Source: Mycobacterium sp. GA-1199 (GTDB lineage: Bacteria; Actinomycetota; Actinomycetes; Mycobacteriales; Mycobacteriaceae). From it: a stretch of 64,000 nt of DNA. The number at the start of each line of letters is the position of its first letter. Positions within the stretch are counted from its first letter, which is position 1. The stretch lies in NCBI RefSeq assembly GCF_001500045.1, contig NZ_LQIX01000002.1, positions 62,001 through 126,000 on the forward strand, in the 5' to 3' direction. The notes under the pieces are model-generated. The model ran no database searches, was not told the DNA's origin, and saw nothing but the letters and a program-made list of their open reading frames with translations. The translations under genes were made by a program, and so were the position numbers. Shown in pieces: positions 16,496-26,000 of the stretch.

Positions 16496-18196
16496 CTACC
16501 CCGACACTGCGGTCAGATCGCGGTCTTTCGTAGCTTCGCGATCTGTGCGCAGTCTCGATCCGTCGGGTCGCAGCCAGTCCGGCAACCACCGCGGCGGCGC
16601 GTCTGGTGCACGGTCGAACACCCCACCCGCCGGGTCGTCGACCACTCCGCGAGCCCGGACCAGGTCGAGTTCAGGCCGATAGATTTGACGAACCACCAAC
16701 GCGCACAACGCAACTACCGCGATATCGCGCAGCAGCACGGTGATGGTGAACGGCTGTTCCGGCAATCCCATGTTCGCCTCACCGTAGAGGTACAACATCC
16801 GCGGCACCCACACCAGCGCGTCGATCGTCATCCACGCCAACAGGATGCGACGGTGCGGCAGGGCCAGCACCGCCAGCGGCACCAGCCACAGCGAGAACTG
16901 CGGGCTCCACACCTTGTTGGTCAACAGGAACGCCGCGACGACCAGGAACGCCAACTGTGCCACGCGCGGCCGGCGCTTCGCGGTCAGCGCGATGTAACCG
17001 ATTGCGATGCAACAGGACACGAACAGGATCGCCGAGACCGTGTTCGTCACCGTCGGTGGCTGCCAGAAGCCCAGATCCGGATCGAACCCGCGCCACCCTG
17101 TGAACGACTTGATTACGTTGTAGATCGAGTCCATGTCGTCGCCGCGGCGGGTGTTGAGCCGGAAGAACTCCGACCACCCCCGCGGGAACAGCACCATGAT
17201 CGGCAGGTTCACCAGCCACGCCACCACCGCCGCCGCGGCCGTCTTGCCGACCTCCCGCAGCCTGCCGGTGCGCACCGCCAGCACCGCCAGCGGCGCCAAC
17301 AACAGCAGCGGATACAGCTTGGCCGCCACACCCAGACCGATCAGCGCGCCGGCCAGCATCGGCTTTCGTCGCGCCCACGCGAGCAGCGCGCCCGTCGCGA
17401 AAGCCGTTGCCAGCGCATCGAAATTCGTGAAGATCTGGAAGATCACCAGCGGCGAGGCCGCCACCAACGCGGCATCCCATACCCGTCGCGGCCCGGCCAA
17501 TCGCGACGTCGCCCACACCGTGACCAGCCACGCCAACGCCAGCCCCAACGCGGCGATGTTGAAGAACATCACCACCTCGGCGATCACCGGCACCGACACC
17601 AGTTTCGTCAGCGCGGTATAGGTCTTGGCCAACGACATCGCCACGTACTGGTAGATGCCGGTCAACACCGGATACTCCATGTAGCGCACCGCGACGTTGC
17701 CGTCGTACTGAATGTGCGGCTGGCCGGTGGCGTCCTTCTCGATCCAGCTCGACTTGTACGGGAACTTGCCGAGGTTGAGCAGTTCGGCGGTGTAGAGCGG
17801 GACCGTGTCGGAGTAGCACAGTTGGAAGTACGCCCGCTGGTTGCTCCAATCGGCCACCCGCTGATCGGCGGTGCCCGTGCCCGTGGTCTGAAGGCACGCG
17901 GCCTTCGTCGAATAACCGAGCGCCAAGAACACCAACGCGATGATCAGCATGACGCGTAGCGGGGTCAGGAACCGCTGCCTGCCGATCAGCGCGTGCCTTC
18001 CGACGGGTCCGCCGATGACATCGGAGAGCGCGGCTCCGATGACGTCGGTGCGGCTGGGGAGATCACGCTCGTCGAAGCTTCTGGTGTCAGCCGCCGGCGA
18101 AGCGGGCGATACCACCTCTGCGGGCCGCGCAGGCGATACGCTCTGCGGCGAGCTTGTCGACGGCTCCCCGGTTTCCTCGCCCCCCACCTCGGTCAC
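16496..18196 (-). CDS. Polytopic GT87-type (DUF2029) glycosyltransferase
   Basis: 566 residues from a GTG that overlaps the ponA1 stop codon (GTGA), indicating translational coupling. It has a cytoplasmic N-terminus with LSDVIGGPVGRHALIGRQRFLTPLRV, then about ten or more hydrophobic helices, and an extracytoplasmic-type loop with aromatic/acidic residues (YFQLCYSDTVPLY). The pattern fits polyprenyl-phosphomannose-dependent mannosyltransferases of the GT87 family and the M. tuberculosis Rv0051 position next to ponA1. Its acceptor is not established. The coupling to a penicillin-binding protein suggests an envelope role. Confidence 0.82.
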   Translation of the reverse strand: MTEVGGEETGEPSTSSPQSVSPARPAEVVSPASPAADTRSFDERDLPSRTDVIGAALSDVIGGPVGRHALIGRQRFLTPLRVMLIIALVFLALGYSTKAACLQTTGTGTADQRVADWSNQRAYFQLCYSDTVPLYTAELLNLGKFPYKSSWIEKDATGQPHIQYDGNVAVRYMEYPVLTGIYQYVAMSLAKTYTALTKLVSVPVIAEVVMFFNIAALGLALAWLVTVWATSRLAGPRRVWDAALVAASPLVIFQIFTNFDALATAFATGALLAWARRKPMLAGALIGLGVAAKLYPLLLLAPLAVLAVRTGRLREVGKTAAAAVVAWLVNLPIMVLFPRGWSEFFRLNTRRGDDMDSIYNVIKSFTGWRGFDPDLGFWQPPTVTNTVSAILFVSCCIAIGYIALTAKRRPRVAQLAFLVVAAFLLTNKVWSPQFSLWLVPLAVLALPHRRILLAWMTIDALVWVPRMLYLYGEANMGLPEQPFTITVLLRDIAVVALCALVVRQIYRPELDLVRARGVVDDPAGGVFDRAPDAPPRWLPDWLRPDGSRLRTDREATKDRDLTAVSG

Positions 18197-20829
18197 GGAG
18201 GCGGTAGCGGCGCACCGGGCGCCGGAGGTGCTCCAACGGGTGCTGGTGGTGGCGCTCCGACGGGTGCCGGTGCGGGCGCCGGCCCAGGCACGGGACCACC
18301 CGGCACGGGACCGCCGGGGACGGTGCCACCGGGCGGCGGGGCGACCGGGACCGTCGTCGGCGGACCCCACGGAATCGTGATGCCCGGCGCCACTTCGATC
18401 GTCGGCTGGATGACGGACTGCGACGGCGGTGTGACCTCCGTCGGGGGAGCCGTCGTCGACGGTGGCGGCGGCGCCTGCGGCACACCGGCGTAGCCGCCTA
18501 TCTCCTCTGGCTTGGGGAACGATTCGTTGTCGGTGTCCTCGAGTGCGCCGTCCATCGTCGCCTTCCAGATGTCCGACGGCAGACCCGACCCGTAGATCGG
18601 TGAACCCCACTGGTTCTCGAGCGGCTTGGTGCCCTCGGTGGTGCCGACCCACACCGCGGTGGACAGCGACGGCGTGTAGCCGACCATCCAGGCGTCGCGG
18701 TTGCTGTCGGTGTCGCCGAGCTGGTTGGTGCCCGTCTTGGCCGCCGACGGCCGACCACCGGCCAGCGCATGACCGTTGGAGTAGGCCGCGATCGGCTGCA
18801 TCGCCGAGGTCACGTTGTCGGCGACCTTCTTCTCGATCCGCTGCTCACCCGAGTTGTCCTGCTGCGACGCGTCGAACAGCACCTCACCCTCGGAGTTGAC
18901 GACCTTCTGCACGAAGTGCGGTTTGTGGTACACCCCCGATGCCGCCAGCGTGGCGTACGCCGACGCCATGTCGATCACCCGGGACTGGTACTGGCCCAAC
19001 ACGATCCCGTTGTTCGGCGGACCGCCCTGCCCGTCCTCGGACAACGTGTGCTCGACGCCGGGGAAGCTTTCGGCGATACCGGCCTGATGCGCGGCTTCGG
19101 CGACGTCCTGGGGGCCGTTCTTCAGCTTGAGCATCAGCCGGTAGTAGCTGGTGTTCAGCGAACGCTTCAGCGCCTCGGCGATGTTGCACGTGCCGCAGCC
19201 GCCACCCTCGACATTGGTGATCTTGATGCCGTTGACTTCCAGCGGCGAACTGTCGACCTGGGTGCCCAGGCCCATGCCTTGCTGCAGCGCCGCGACCAAC
19301 GCGAACACCTTGAACGACGACCCCGTCGGCAGGCCCGCCTGCGCGAAGTCAAAACCGTTGGCGTCGGTGCCGCCGTAGTAGGCCTTCACCCCGCCGGTAC
19401 GCGGGTCGATCGACACGATCGCGGTGCGCATGTCCGGGTCCTGGCCCTCGAGGTACTCCGAGGCGGCCTCCTCCGCGGCCTGCTGCGCCTTCGGGTCGAT
19501 CGTGGTGGTGATCTGCAGACCTTCGGTGTTCAGCGTCTGCTCGTTGATGTCGAACAGCTCGAGCAGTTCCTGTTGCACCTGCCGTTCGATCAGGCCGTTC
19601 GGACCCGTGGTCTGGTTCTGCGAGCGCGCCAGATCGGGCGGCACCGTCGCCGGGAACTCCTGCGCGGCCCGCTCCTCGGGGGTCAGCGCGCCGATCTCGA
19701 CCATCCCGTCGAGCACCCAGTTCCAGCGCGCCGTGGCGCCCTCGAGGTTGACCGCGGGGTCAAGCGCCGACGGTCGCTGGATCAGCGCGGCCAGCAGCGC
19801 GCCCTCTGCGACGTTGAGTTGTTCGACCGGCTTGTTGAAGTACGCCTTCGAGGCCGCGGCGATGCCGTAGGACCCTCGACCGAAGTAGATGATGTTCAGA
19901 TACGACTGCATCACTTGGTCTTTGGACCATTCGCCGGACATCTTCGTCGAGATGACCAGCTCCTTGGCTTTTCGGATCAGGCCCCCGACGCCGGAGCGCT
20001 CGGAACCGACCAGCGCGTTCTTGACGTACTGCTGAGTGATGGTCGAGCCGCCCTGCAGGTCGCCGCCGAACAGGTTGTTCTTGATGGCCCGCGCGAATCC
20101 GGTGAACGAGAAGCCCGGATTCGAGTAGAAGTCTCGGTCCTCGGCGGCCATCACCGCGTTGCGCGCCTGCACCGGGATCTGGTCGATGTTGACGTCGACG
20201 CGGTTGCCTTCGGGGGGAACGATTTTCGCGAGCTCACTGCCGTCGCTGGCCAGAATCGTGGACACCTGGTTGGTGCGGATGTCCCCGGGTTTGGGGACGT
20301 CGACGATCATGTAGGCCATTCCGAACGTGATGAGCGGCAACACAATGAACACCGCCGCCGCGATGAGCCCACCGCGACGCACCCAAGTCCAGTTGATCTG
20401 GCTGGGCAGACCTCGCCGCGGACCCGACGGGCCGCTAGGAGGACCACCCCCGCGCGGCGGCCGGGGGGGCGGCGGCGGTGGCGTCGGCGGTTTGCGTGTC
20501 GGAGTGCCGTCGAGCGCCGCCTTGACGACGTCAACAGGGTCGCGCAGATGGGGCGGTCGAGCCTCGCGCACCGGCGGCAACACCGAGGTGTGCCGGTCGT
20601 CGGGCGGCATCGGCCGGGTGCGGGAATCCGCCGACGGGCGGTGTTGGGATTGGCCGGCAGGCGGGCGCTGTTGCGGCGCGTCGGGTGCCGATCGGTGTTG
20701 CGGTGCCTCGGGAGCCGGGCGGTGGCGGCTGGCGTCGCCGGCGTTGGATTTTGGCGCGCTCACGCCATCAGCCCCGTGTCCTGAACGGACTTCGTTGACT
20801 GACCGGTCGTGGCGCCCTTCGCTATTCAC
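18193..20829 (-). CDS. ponA1: Bifunctional class A penicillin-binding protein PonA1
   Basis: 878 residues from a GTG that overlaps the stop codon of the upstream gene (GTGAATAG). Residues 1-150 are a Pro-rich cytoplasmic tail and 154-175 a membrane anchor. The glycosyltransferase domain carries Glu230 (AAEDRDFY) and GGSTITQQYVKN. The transpeptidase domain carries Ser504-Lys507 (GSSFK), SLN 557-559 and the KTG motif (AAKTGTNQLGD). A Pro/Gly/Ala-rich tail of about 100 residues ends the protein. PonA1 polymerises and cross-links peptidoglycan at the poles. No PASTA domains are seen, distinguishing it from PonA2. Confidence 0.95.
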   Translation of the reverse strand: MNSEGRHDRSVNEVRSGHGADGVSAPKSNAGDASRHRPAPEAPQHRSAPDAPQQRPPAGQSQHRPSADSRTRPMPPDDRHTSVLPPVREARPPHLRDPVDVVKAALDGTPTRKPPTPPPPPPRPPRGGGPPSGPSGPRRGLPSQINWTWVRRGGLIAAAVFIVLPLITFGMAYMIVDVPKPGDIRTNQVSTILASDGSELAKIVPPEGNRVDVNIDQIPVQARNAVMAAEDRDFYSNPGFSFTGFARAIKNNLFGGDLQGGSTITQQYVKNALVGSERSGVGGLIRKAKELVISTKMSGEWSKDQVMQSYLNIIYFGRGSYGIAAASKAYFNKPVEQLNVAEGALLAALIQRPSALDPAVNLEGATARWNWVLDGMVEIGALTPEERAAQEFPATVPPDLARSQNQTTGPNGLIERQVQQELLELFDINEQTLNTEGLQITTTIDPKAQQAAEEAASEYLEGQDPDMRTAIVSIDPRTGGVKAYYGGTDANGFDFAQAGLPTGSSFKVFALVAALQQGMGLGTQVDSSPLEVNGIKITNVEGGGCGTCNIAEALKRSLNTSYYRLMLKLKNGPQDVAEAAHQAGIAESFPGVEHTLSEDGQGGPPNNGIVLGQYQSRVIDMASAYATLAASGVYHKPHFVQKVVNSEGEVLFDASQQDNSGEQRIEKKVADNVTSAMQPIAAYSNGHALAGGRPSAAKTGTNQLGDTDSNRDAWMVGYTPSLSTAVWVGTTEGTKPLENQWGSPIYGSGLPSDIWKATMDGALEDTDNESFPKPEEIGGYAGVPQAPPPPSTTAPPTEVTPPSQSVIQPTIEVAPGITIPWGPPTTVPVAPPPGGTVPGGPVPGGPVPGPAPAPAPVGAPPPAPVGAPPAPGAPLPPP

Positions 20830-21247
20830 TGGCCGTGCGCGCCCGTGAGCGCGCGGTTCGAGTGCCGGGTTTTCCCTTCGGTGGCGGGACCGCGCCGAGC
20901 ACGTACGACTTGACCAGGTGATTCCAGCTGCAGGTGCGGCATACCTCCACCACGTGTACGGAGAATTCGTCGTATCGGGACGCCAGCAAGACCAACTCCT
21001 CGGCCGTTCGTGCGGAACCCGATACCGGGCCAAGATGGTCACCGAATACCCACGACACGAGCGTGAGCTGTTCTTTCCGACAAATCGGACACGTCACCGA
21101 ACTGGGCTTGCCGTGGAATTTGGCGGCGCGCAGCAGATAGGGATTGGCGTCGCAGACCTCGGAGACGCCGGTGCGTCCCGAATAGACCTCGGCCAGCAGG
21201 GACCGTCGCCGAAGTGCGTAGTCCACCACCTGTCGCTGCAATCGCAC
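20822..21247 (-). CDS. DUF5318 family protein upstream of ponA1
   Basis: 141 residues. It contains two Cys pairs, CPICRKEQ and CRTCSWNHL, about 50 residues apart, suggesting a small zinc ribbon. The N-terminus is LQRQVVDYALRRRSLLAEVYSGRTGVSEVCDANPYLLRAAK-like, and the C-terminus is basic. It precedes and overlaps ponA1 by 8 bp, as Rv0049 does in M. tuberculosis, so the two are likely co-translated. Function is unknown; a link to PBP expression or localisation is inference. Confidence 0.8.
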   Translation of the reverse strand: MRLQRQVVDYALRRRSLLAEVYSGRTGVSEVCDANPYLLRAAKFHGKPSSVTCPICRKEQLTLVSWVFGDHLGPVSGSARTAEELVLLASRYDEFSVHVVEVCRTCSWNHLVKSYVLGAVPPPKGKPGTRTARSRARTASE

Positions 21248-21375
21248 GAGGACCAGAGTACGTCGGCGATGGACCTACCGGAGCGTGACGGCACGGTCAC
21301 GCCCCTCTCTAAGGTGTTTGATCTGGACCGACGGCATCAGCAATCGGCCGTGTGCGGCGACCTTGAGGAGTCTCG

Positions 21376-22209
21376 ATGTTGGACGGGCGCGACTTCGCCC
21401 TCGACGGCGGGCCCGCGGGTGAAGGCTCGAGCCGATTCACCCGCGACCTTCCCGAACAGTGGTGCTTCGACGGTCGTGCCTTCGGCGGCTACACCTCCGC
21501 ACTGGCGTTGGCCGCGATGTTCGCGCACAGCGGTCGGCCGGCGGCGGCGTCGCTGTCGGTGACCTTCGTCGAGGCCGGGGCGCCCGGACCGCTGCAGATC
21601 GACGTTCGCAGCATCCGGGGCGGACGCACCGCCGCGGCCGTCGAGGCCACCATCCGCCAGCGGGAACGCACCATCCTCATCGCGAACAGCTGGTTCGCCG
21701 ACGGTTGGCTCGGCCCGCCGTCGGTCGACGCACCCGTCCCCTTCGAGCGCTACGCCGTCCCGCTGCCGGCACCGGAGTCGGCACCCGCGCTGGACTGGAT
21801 CGGCCAGGAGTATCGGTCGCTGCGGTTCGCCCATCGCCGCGGCCTGGACTACCCGCCGAGCCTCACCCGCTTCGCGGACCGTCGCCCGGAGGTGGCGCTG
21901 TGGGTGAGCGCCGACAGCGATTCCCCTGCTGACCCGCTCACCCATCCGCAGATCGGCGACGTCCTGCACGCCGACGCCCACCTCTTCGATGCGCCGGGCA
22001 AGGTCAGCGGATTCGTCGACGCATGGCTGCTGAGCCTGGACCTCAGCCTGGTGTGGCAGCCCGGGTCACACCTGGTCCCGTCCACGGCGTGGCGGCTGCT
22101 CGAGGCGCGGGGCTCGGTCGCCAGCGGCGGCGTCTCGGCCTACGGCTCGCTGCGCGGTGCGGACGGATCGCTGCTGGCCGTGATGACTTCCCAGGGCCTC
22201 ATCCGCTGA
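21376..22209 (+). CDS. Acyl-CoA thioesterase family (hot-dog) protein
   Basis: 277 residues from ATG with GAGGAG just upstream. It fits the double hot-dog TesB-like/4HBT_3 layout: an N-terminal segment DLPEQWCFDGRAFGGYTSALALAAM, the strand SLSVTFVEAGAPGPLQI, and a C-terminal half with LHADAHLFDAPGK and LSLDLSLVWQPGSHLV. Enzymes of this type hydrolyse acyl-CoA. The substrate is unknown. It is divergent from the ponA1 operon and 20 bp before the DUF1707 gene on the same strand. Confidence 0.8.
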   Translation: MLDGRDFALDGGPAGEGSSRFTRDLPEQWCFDGRAFGGYTSALALAAMFAHSGRPAAASLSVTFVEAGAPGPLQIDVRSIRGGRTAAAVEATIRQRERTILIANSWFADGWLGPPSVDAPVPFERYAVPLPAPESAPALDWIGQEYRSLRFAHRRGLDYPPSLTRFADRRPEVALWVSADSDSPADPLTHPQIGDVLHADAHLFDAPGKVSGFVDAWLLSLDLSLVWQPGSHLVPSTAWRLLEARGSVASGGVSAYGSLRGADGSLLAVMTSQGLIR

Positions 22210-22216
22210 GTACTTC

Positions 22217-22222
22217 TACGAT
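22217..22222 (+). promoter_or_regulatory. -10 box TACGAT of a leaderless-type promoter
   Basis: TACGAT fits TANNNT and ends 7 nt before the GTG start at 22230. Confidence 0.5.
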
Positions 22223-22229
22223 CATCGGC

Positions 22230-23084
22230 GTGGCAACCCGGCAGACATCGGCAACGCGGGCCAAAGACAGCGACCGCAACGACACGTGCCAGATCCTCGA
22301 CAGCGCCTTGGCCGAGGGCCAGCTGTCGATGACCGAGCACGGCGAGCGGGTCAAGGCGGCGACGACCGCGACCACGCTCGGCGAGTTGCAGGCGCTGGTG
22401 TCCGATCTGCAGACCAACAACGCCCCCGTGCAGCTGCCGACGTTGCGCAAGCCGCGAACGCTGCCGATGGCGGGGAACGGCTGGGGTCTGCGTCTCGCGG
22501 TGGCCGGCGTGCTGGTGGTGCTCGGCATCGCGATCGGCTGGGGGTTGTACGGCAACACCCCGTCGCCGCTGAATTTCACGTCGGATCCCGGGGCGAAGTC
22601 CGACGGCATCACCCCGGTGGTGCTGACCCCGCCCAAGCAGCTGCACTCGCTCGGCGGGCTGACGGGACTGCTGGAACAGATGAAGCAGCGGTTCGGCGAC
22701 ACCAACGGATACCGCCTGGTCGTGTATCCGGACTACGCGTCGCTGACCCGGCCGGACCCCGCCGAGGAGCGCCGCGAGCTGAACTACACCTACCGCGGCG
22801 GCTGGGACGATCCCTCGTCGACCTCGAAGAGCAGCAGTGCCGTCGAGGTCGACCTGAGCAAGTTCGACGCCAAGGCGGTCGTCGGCGTCCTGCGCGGCGC
22901 CCCGGAGACGCTCGGCATGAAACCCGAGGACGTCACCAGCACCTATCTGTCCATCGACCCGGCCACCGATCCGACCACCCCCGGCGCGCTGTCGGTCGAC
23001 GTCTACGTGTCCAGCGACTACGGCAGCGGGTACATCGAGCTGGCCGGTGACGGCACGGTCAAGCAGATCAACTACCCCGGCTGA
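22230..23084 (+). CDS. DUF1707 membrane protein (Rv0048c-like)
   Basis: 284 residues from GTG, chosen because of a leaderless -10 box and because DUF1707 begins right after it. The DUF1707 segment is RNDTCQILDSALAEGQLSMTEHGERVKAATTATTLGELQALVSDLQ. One transmembrane helix follows (LRLAVAGVLVVLGIAIGWGLYG, about 87-108). The remainder is extracytoplasmic, with KFDAKAVVGVLRGAPETLGM and a C-terminal YIELAGDGTVKQINYPG. The function is unknown; the layout suggests a membrane-anchored sensor or lipid-binding domain. Confidence 0.8.
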   Translation: MATRQTSATRAKDSDRNDTCQILDSALAEGQLSMTEHGERVKAATTATTLGELQALVSDLQTNNAPVQLPTLRKPRTLPMAGNGWGLRLAVAGVLVVLGIAIGWGLYGNTPSPLNFTSDPGAKSDGITPVVLTPPKQLHSLGGLTGLLEQMKQRFGDTNGYRLVVYPDYASLTRPDPAEERRELNYTYRGGWDDPSSTSKSSSAVEVDLSKFDAKAVVGVLRGAPETLGMKPEDVTSTYLSIDPATDPTTPGALSVDVYVSSDYGSGYIELAGDGTVKQINYPG

Positions 23085-23117
23085 GGCCCGGTCGTTCGCG
23101 TGACGGTAACCCAACAT

Positions 23118-23140
23118 TCGCGCCGAATATATCGGCGCGA
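23118..23140. promoter_or_regulatory. Palindromic operator candidate before padR-ino1
   Basis: TCGCGCCGA and TCGGCGCGA are perfect 9-bp arms around ATATA. The palindrome abuts TACTAT (23141-23146), a good -10 box. Binding there would block RNA polymerase, so PadR autorepression with control of ino1 is the simplest reading. Confidence 0.6.
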
Positions 23141-23146
23141 TACTAT
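23141..23146 (+). promoter_or_regulatory. -10 box of the padR-ino1 promoter
   Basis: TACTAT fits TANNNT directly after the palindrome and about 60 nt before padR, leaving a leader with the GGAGGGGG ribosome site. Confidence 0.5.
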
Positions 23147-23207
23147 GGTGCGAGGTGTCGAAACGCCGTAACGGACGAGCTGCGATTTTCTGGAGGGGGT
23201 GTCCTCG

Positions 23208-23762
23208 GTGCTGGAATTGGCCATCCTGGGACTCCTGCTGGAATCGCCGATGCACGGTTACGAACTTCGCAAGAGATTGACGGGCTTGCTCGGCGCCTTC
23301 CGCGCATTTTCGTACGGATCGTTGTATCCGGCCTTGCGGCGCATGCAGAACGACGGGCTGATCGTCGAGGACGCTGCGCCGGACGGCACCCCGAAGATGC
23401 GCCGGGCGCGACGCGTCTACCAGCTCACCGAGAAGGGCAAGCAGCGCTTCTCCGAACTGGTGGCCGACACGGGCCCACAGAACTTCTCCGACGACGGATT
23501 CGGTGTCCATCTCGCCTTCTTCAACCGCACCCCGGCCGAGGCCCGGATGCGGATCCTGGAGGGGCGTCGTCGTCAGGTGGAGGAACGCCGCGAGGGTCTG
23601 CGTGAAGCCGTTGCGCGGGCCAGCAGCTCGATCGACAGGTACACCCGCCAGCTTCATCAGCTGGGGTTGGAGTCGAGCGAGCGCGAGGTGAAGTGGCTCA
23701 ACGAGTTGATTGCGGCGGAACGTCTGAGCCAGGGGCGCTCAGACAACACAGTGCAGCCCTAG
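23208..23762 (+). CDS. PadR family transcriptional regulator
   Basis: 184 residues from GTG 23208. This start suits the GGAGGGGG site 9-10 nt upstream and the usual family N-terminus ([24 protein letters not shown]); a GTG three codons earlier is too close to that site. The winged helix runs to about residue 85 ([20 protein letters not shown], then [12 protein letters not shown]). A C-terminal helical dimerisation region follows with heptads and ends in [18 protein letters not shown]. It lies 47 bp before ino1 on the same strand, as Rv0047c does, so it probably regulates inositol synthesis. Confidence 0.9.
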   Translation: MLELAILGLLLESPMHGYELRKRLTGLLGAFRAFSYGSLYPALRRMQNDGLIVEDAAPDGTPKMRRARRVYQLTEKGKQRFSELVADTGPQNFSDDGFGVHLAFFNRTPAEARMRILEGRRRQVEERREGLREAVARASSSIDRYTRQLHQLGLESSEREVKWLNELIAAERLSQGRSDNTVQP

Positions 23763-23809
23763 GCAGAACCGAACCAGCTACGACCGGGATTACGAAGGGA
23801 AGAGTCGTC

Positions 23810-24886
23810 ATGTCATCCAACGGAGAGGTGCGGGTCGCGATTGTCGGCGTGGGCAACTGCGCGTCGTCGCTCGTACAGGGCGTGCAGTACTACCACGATG
23901 CCGACGAGACGGCCACCGTGCCCGGCCTGATGCATGTGCGCCTCGGCCCCTACCACGTGCGCGACGTCAAGTTCGTCGCCGCCTTCGACGTCGACGCCAA
24001 GAAGGTCGGCTTCGACCTGTCCGAGGCGATCTTCGCGTCGGAGAACAACACCATCAAGATCGCCGACGTGCCGCCGCTCAACGTCACCGTGCAGCGCGGC
24101 CCGACCCTCGACGGCATCGGCAAGTACTACGCCGACACCATCGAGGTGTCCGACTCCGACCCGGTCGACGTCGTCAAGGCGCTCAAGGACGCCGAGGTCG
24201 ACGTCCTGGTGTCCTACCTTCCGGTGGGTTCGGACGAGGCCGACAAGTTCTACGCCCAGTGCGCGATCGACGCCGGTGTGGCGTTCGTCAACGCGCTTCC
24301 GGTGTTCATCGCGTCGGACCCGGAGTGGGCGAAGAAGTTCACCGACGCCGGTGTCCCGATCGTCGGCGACGACATCAAGAGCCAAATCGGCGCGACGATC
24401 ACCCACCGCGTGATGGCCAAGCTGTTCGAGGACCGCGGCGTGCAACTCGACCGCACCATGCAGCTCAACGTCGGCGGCAACATGGACTTCCTCAACATGC
24501 TCGAGCGTGAGCGGTTGGAGTCGAAGAAGATCTCCAAGACCCAGGCCGTGACCTCCAACCTGCAGCGCGAGTTCAAGACCAAAGACGTGCACATCGGCCC
24601 GTCCGACCACGTCGGCTGGCTCGACGACCGCAAGTGGGCCTACGTCCGGCTCGAGGGCCGCGCGTTCGGTGACGTGCCGCTGAACCTGGAGTACAAGCTC
24701 GAGGTGTGGGATTCGCCGAACTCGGCGGGTGTCATCATCGACGCGGTGCGGGCGGCCAAGATCGCGCTCGATCGCGGCATCGGCGGCCCCGTCGAGGCGG
24801 CCTCGGCCTACCTCATGAAGAGCCCGCCCAAGCAGCTGCCCGACGATGTGGCCCGGGCGCAGCTCGAAACCTTCATCGAGGGCTGA
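23810..24886 (+). CDS. ino1: myo-Inositol-1-phosphate synthase
   Basis: 358 residues from ATG 23810 behind GAAGGGAAG. It catalyses NAD+-dependent conversion of glucose 6-phosphate to inositol 3-phosphate, the first step to phosphatidylinositol, PIMs and mycothiol. The Rossmann loop [16 protein letters not shown] is at the N-terminus. [50 protein letters not shown] and [12 protein letters not shown] are the conserved actinobacterial Ino1 motifs. It is in tandem with the PadR gene and probably co-transcribed. Confidence 0.96.
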   Translation: MSSNGEVRVAIVGVGNCASSLVQGVQYYHDADETATVPGLMHVRLGPYHVRDVKFVAAFDVDAKKVGFDLSEAIFASENNTIKIADVPPLNVTVQRGPTLDGIGKYYADTIEVSDSDPVDVVKALKDAEVDVLVSYLPVGSDEADKFYAQCAIDAGVAFVNALPVFIASDPEWAKKFTDAGVPIVGDDIKSQIGATITHRVMAKLFEDRGVQLDRTMQLNVGGNMDFLNMLERERLESKKISKTQAVTSNLQREFKTKDVHIGPSDHVGWLDDRKWAYVRLEGRAFGDVPLNLEYKLEVWDSPNSAGVIIDAVRAAKIALDRGIGGPVEAASAYLMKSPPKQLPDDVARAQLETFIEG

Positions 24887-24978
24887 CTCTCACTGCTCGC
24901 CGAAACCGACGTTTTGGTCGATTCGTCGCAGTACGGACCGCCATTACGTCGGTCCCGGCGACACGGTTAGATGACTTC

Positions 24979-25878
24979 GTGACCGATATCTCTGCTGACG
25001 ACGAACTGGCCACGCTCGACGAGTTCATCTTCCTCACGGAGAACGCGCGGCAGGCCGGTGTCGACGTGGTGCCCCACGCCGAGCGCATCGATTCCGGACC
25101 CATCAGCGCGCTGAAATTCGGCGAGGGGTCGCCGCGGGTGGTGTTCCTTCACGGCGGCGGACAGAACGCCCACACCTGGGACACCGTGATCGTCGGGCTC
25201 GGCGTGCCGGCGCTCGCCATCGACCTGCCCGGGCACGGCCGTTCGGCGTGGCGCGAGGACGGCGACTACGGGCCGAAGAGCAATGCGGTCGCGGTCGAAC
25301 CTGTGATCCGCTCACTGGCTTCGGAGGCCTCGCTGGTGGTGGGCATGTCGCTGGGCGGCCTGACGTCGTTGCGCCTGGCCGTCGAGGCCCCGGATCTCGT
25401 GCGCAGGCTGGTGCTCGTCGACGTGACGCCCTCGGCGCCCGAGCGGCACACCCAGATGACCGAGGCGCAGAAGGGCACCGTCGCTCTGGTGCAGGGTGAC
25501 CGCATCTTCCCCTCGTTCGAGGCGATGCTGGAGAAGACGGTCGCCGCGGCGCCACACCGTGATCGGGAGTCGTTGCGTCGCGGCGTGTTTCACAATGCCA
25601 AGCGGCTCGACGACGGCACCTGGACCTGGCGCTACGACGAGATGCGCAAGGGTGAGGGCTTCGAGGGGCTGTGGGACGACGTTCCGCGGCTGCAGGTGAC
25701 GACGACGTTGGTGCGCGGCGCCAACTCGTTCTTCGTCAACGACGACGACGCCGCCGAGTTCGCCCGTCGCGCACCGGGATTCAAAGACGTCCACATCGTC
25801 GAGGATTCCGGGCACTCGGTGCAGAGCGATCAGCCGCGCAAGTTGATCGACATCCTGCGGGCGGTGCTCGCCGAGTAG
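24979..25878 (+). CDS. Alpha/beta-hydrolase (Rv0045c-like esterase)
   Basis: 299 residues from GTG 24979, which matches the length of Rv0045c (about 298) and has a TTAGAT-type -10 box 6 nt upstream. The oxyanion segment is FLHGGGQNAHTWDT, the nucleophile elbow GMSLGG (Ser), and the late acid and base segments FFVNDDDAAEF and DSGHSVQSDQP, giving a complete Ser-Asp/Glu-His set. Rv0045c has esterase activity on short acyl esters; the physiological substrate is unknown. It follows ino1 on the same strand. Confidence 0.88.
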   Translation: MTDISADDELATLDEFIFLTENARQAGVDVVPHAERIDSGPISALKFGEGSPRVVFLHGGGQNAHTWDTVIVGLGVPALAIDLPGHGRSAWREDGDYGPKSNAVAVEPVIRSLASEASLVVGMSLGGLTSLRLAVEAPDLVRRLVLVDVTPSAPERHTQMTEAQKGTVALVQGDRIFPSFEAMLEKTVAAAPHRDRESLRRGVFHNAKRLDDGTWTWRYDEMRKGEGFEGLWDDVPRLQVTTTLVRGANSFFVNDDDAAEFARRAPGFKDVHIVEDSGHSVQSDQPRKLIDILRAVLAE

Positions 25879-25895
25879 CTCGGTTTCGCCGCGGC

Positions 25896-25958
25896 CGCGA
25901 GCGACCGCATTTGTCCGCGGTTTCGCGGTGTGTCGGCGGGCAGACACGGTCGCTCGCG
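25896..25958. repeat. Dispersed palindromic repeat, family 1, copy 1
   Basis: A 63-bp element with terminal inverted repeats CGCGAGCGACCG / CGGTCGCTCGCG in the gap between the hydrolase and the LLM gene. A same-length copy at 40593-40655 matches at about 54 of 63 positions, aligning without gaps. Confidence 0.75.
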
Positions 25959-25988
25959 GGGGTTGGTGGTCGGGAGACTGACGCTGCG

Positions 25989-25994
25989 TACGGT
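25989..25994 (+). promoter_or_regulatory. -10 box TACGGT of a leaderless-type promoter
   Basis: TACGGT fits TANNNT and ends 6 nt before the GTG start at 26001. Confidence 0.5.
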
Positions 25995-26000
25995 TGAAGT

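Noticed and set aside
18197-18652. An N-terminal extension of the GT87-type protein into ponA1.
   Set aside because: It is low complexity (Arg/Gly/Thr), and the GTGA overlap provides a better start.
20830-21042. An N-terminal extension of PonA1 by 71 residues.
   Set aside because: The extension lies inside the DUF5318 gene in another frame and lacks similarity; the GTG at 20829 fits overlap-type coupling.
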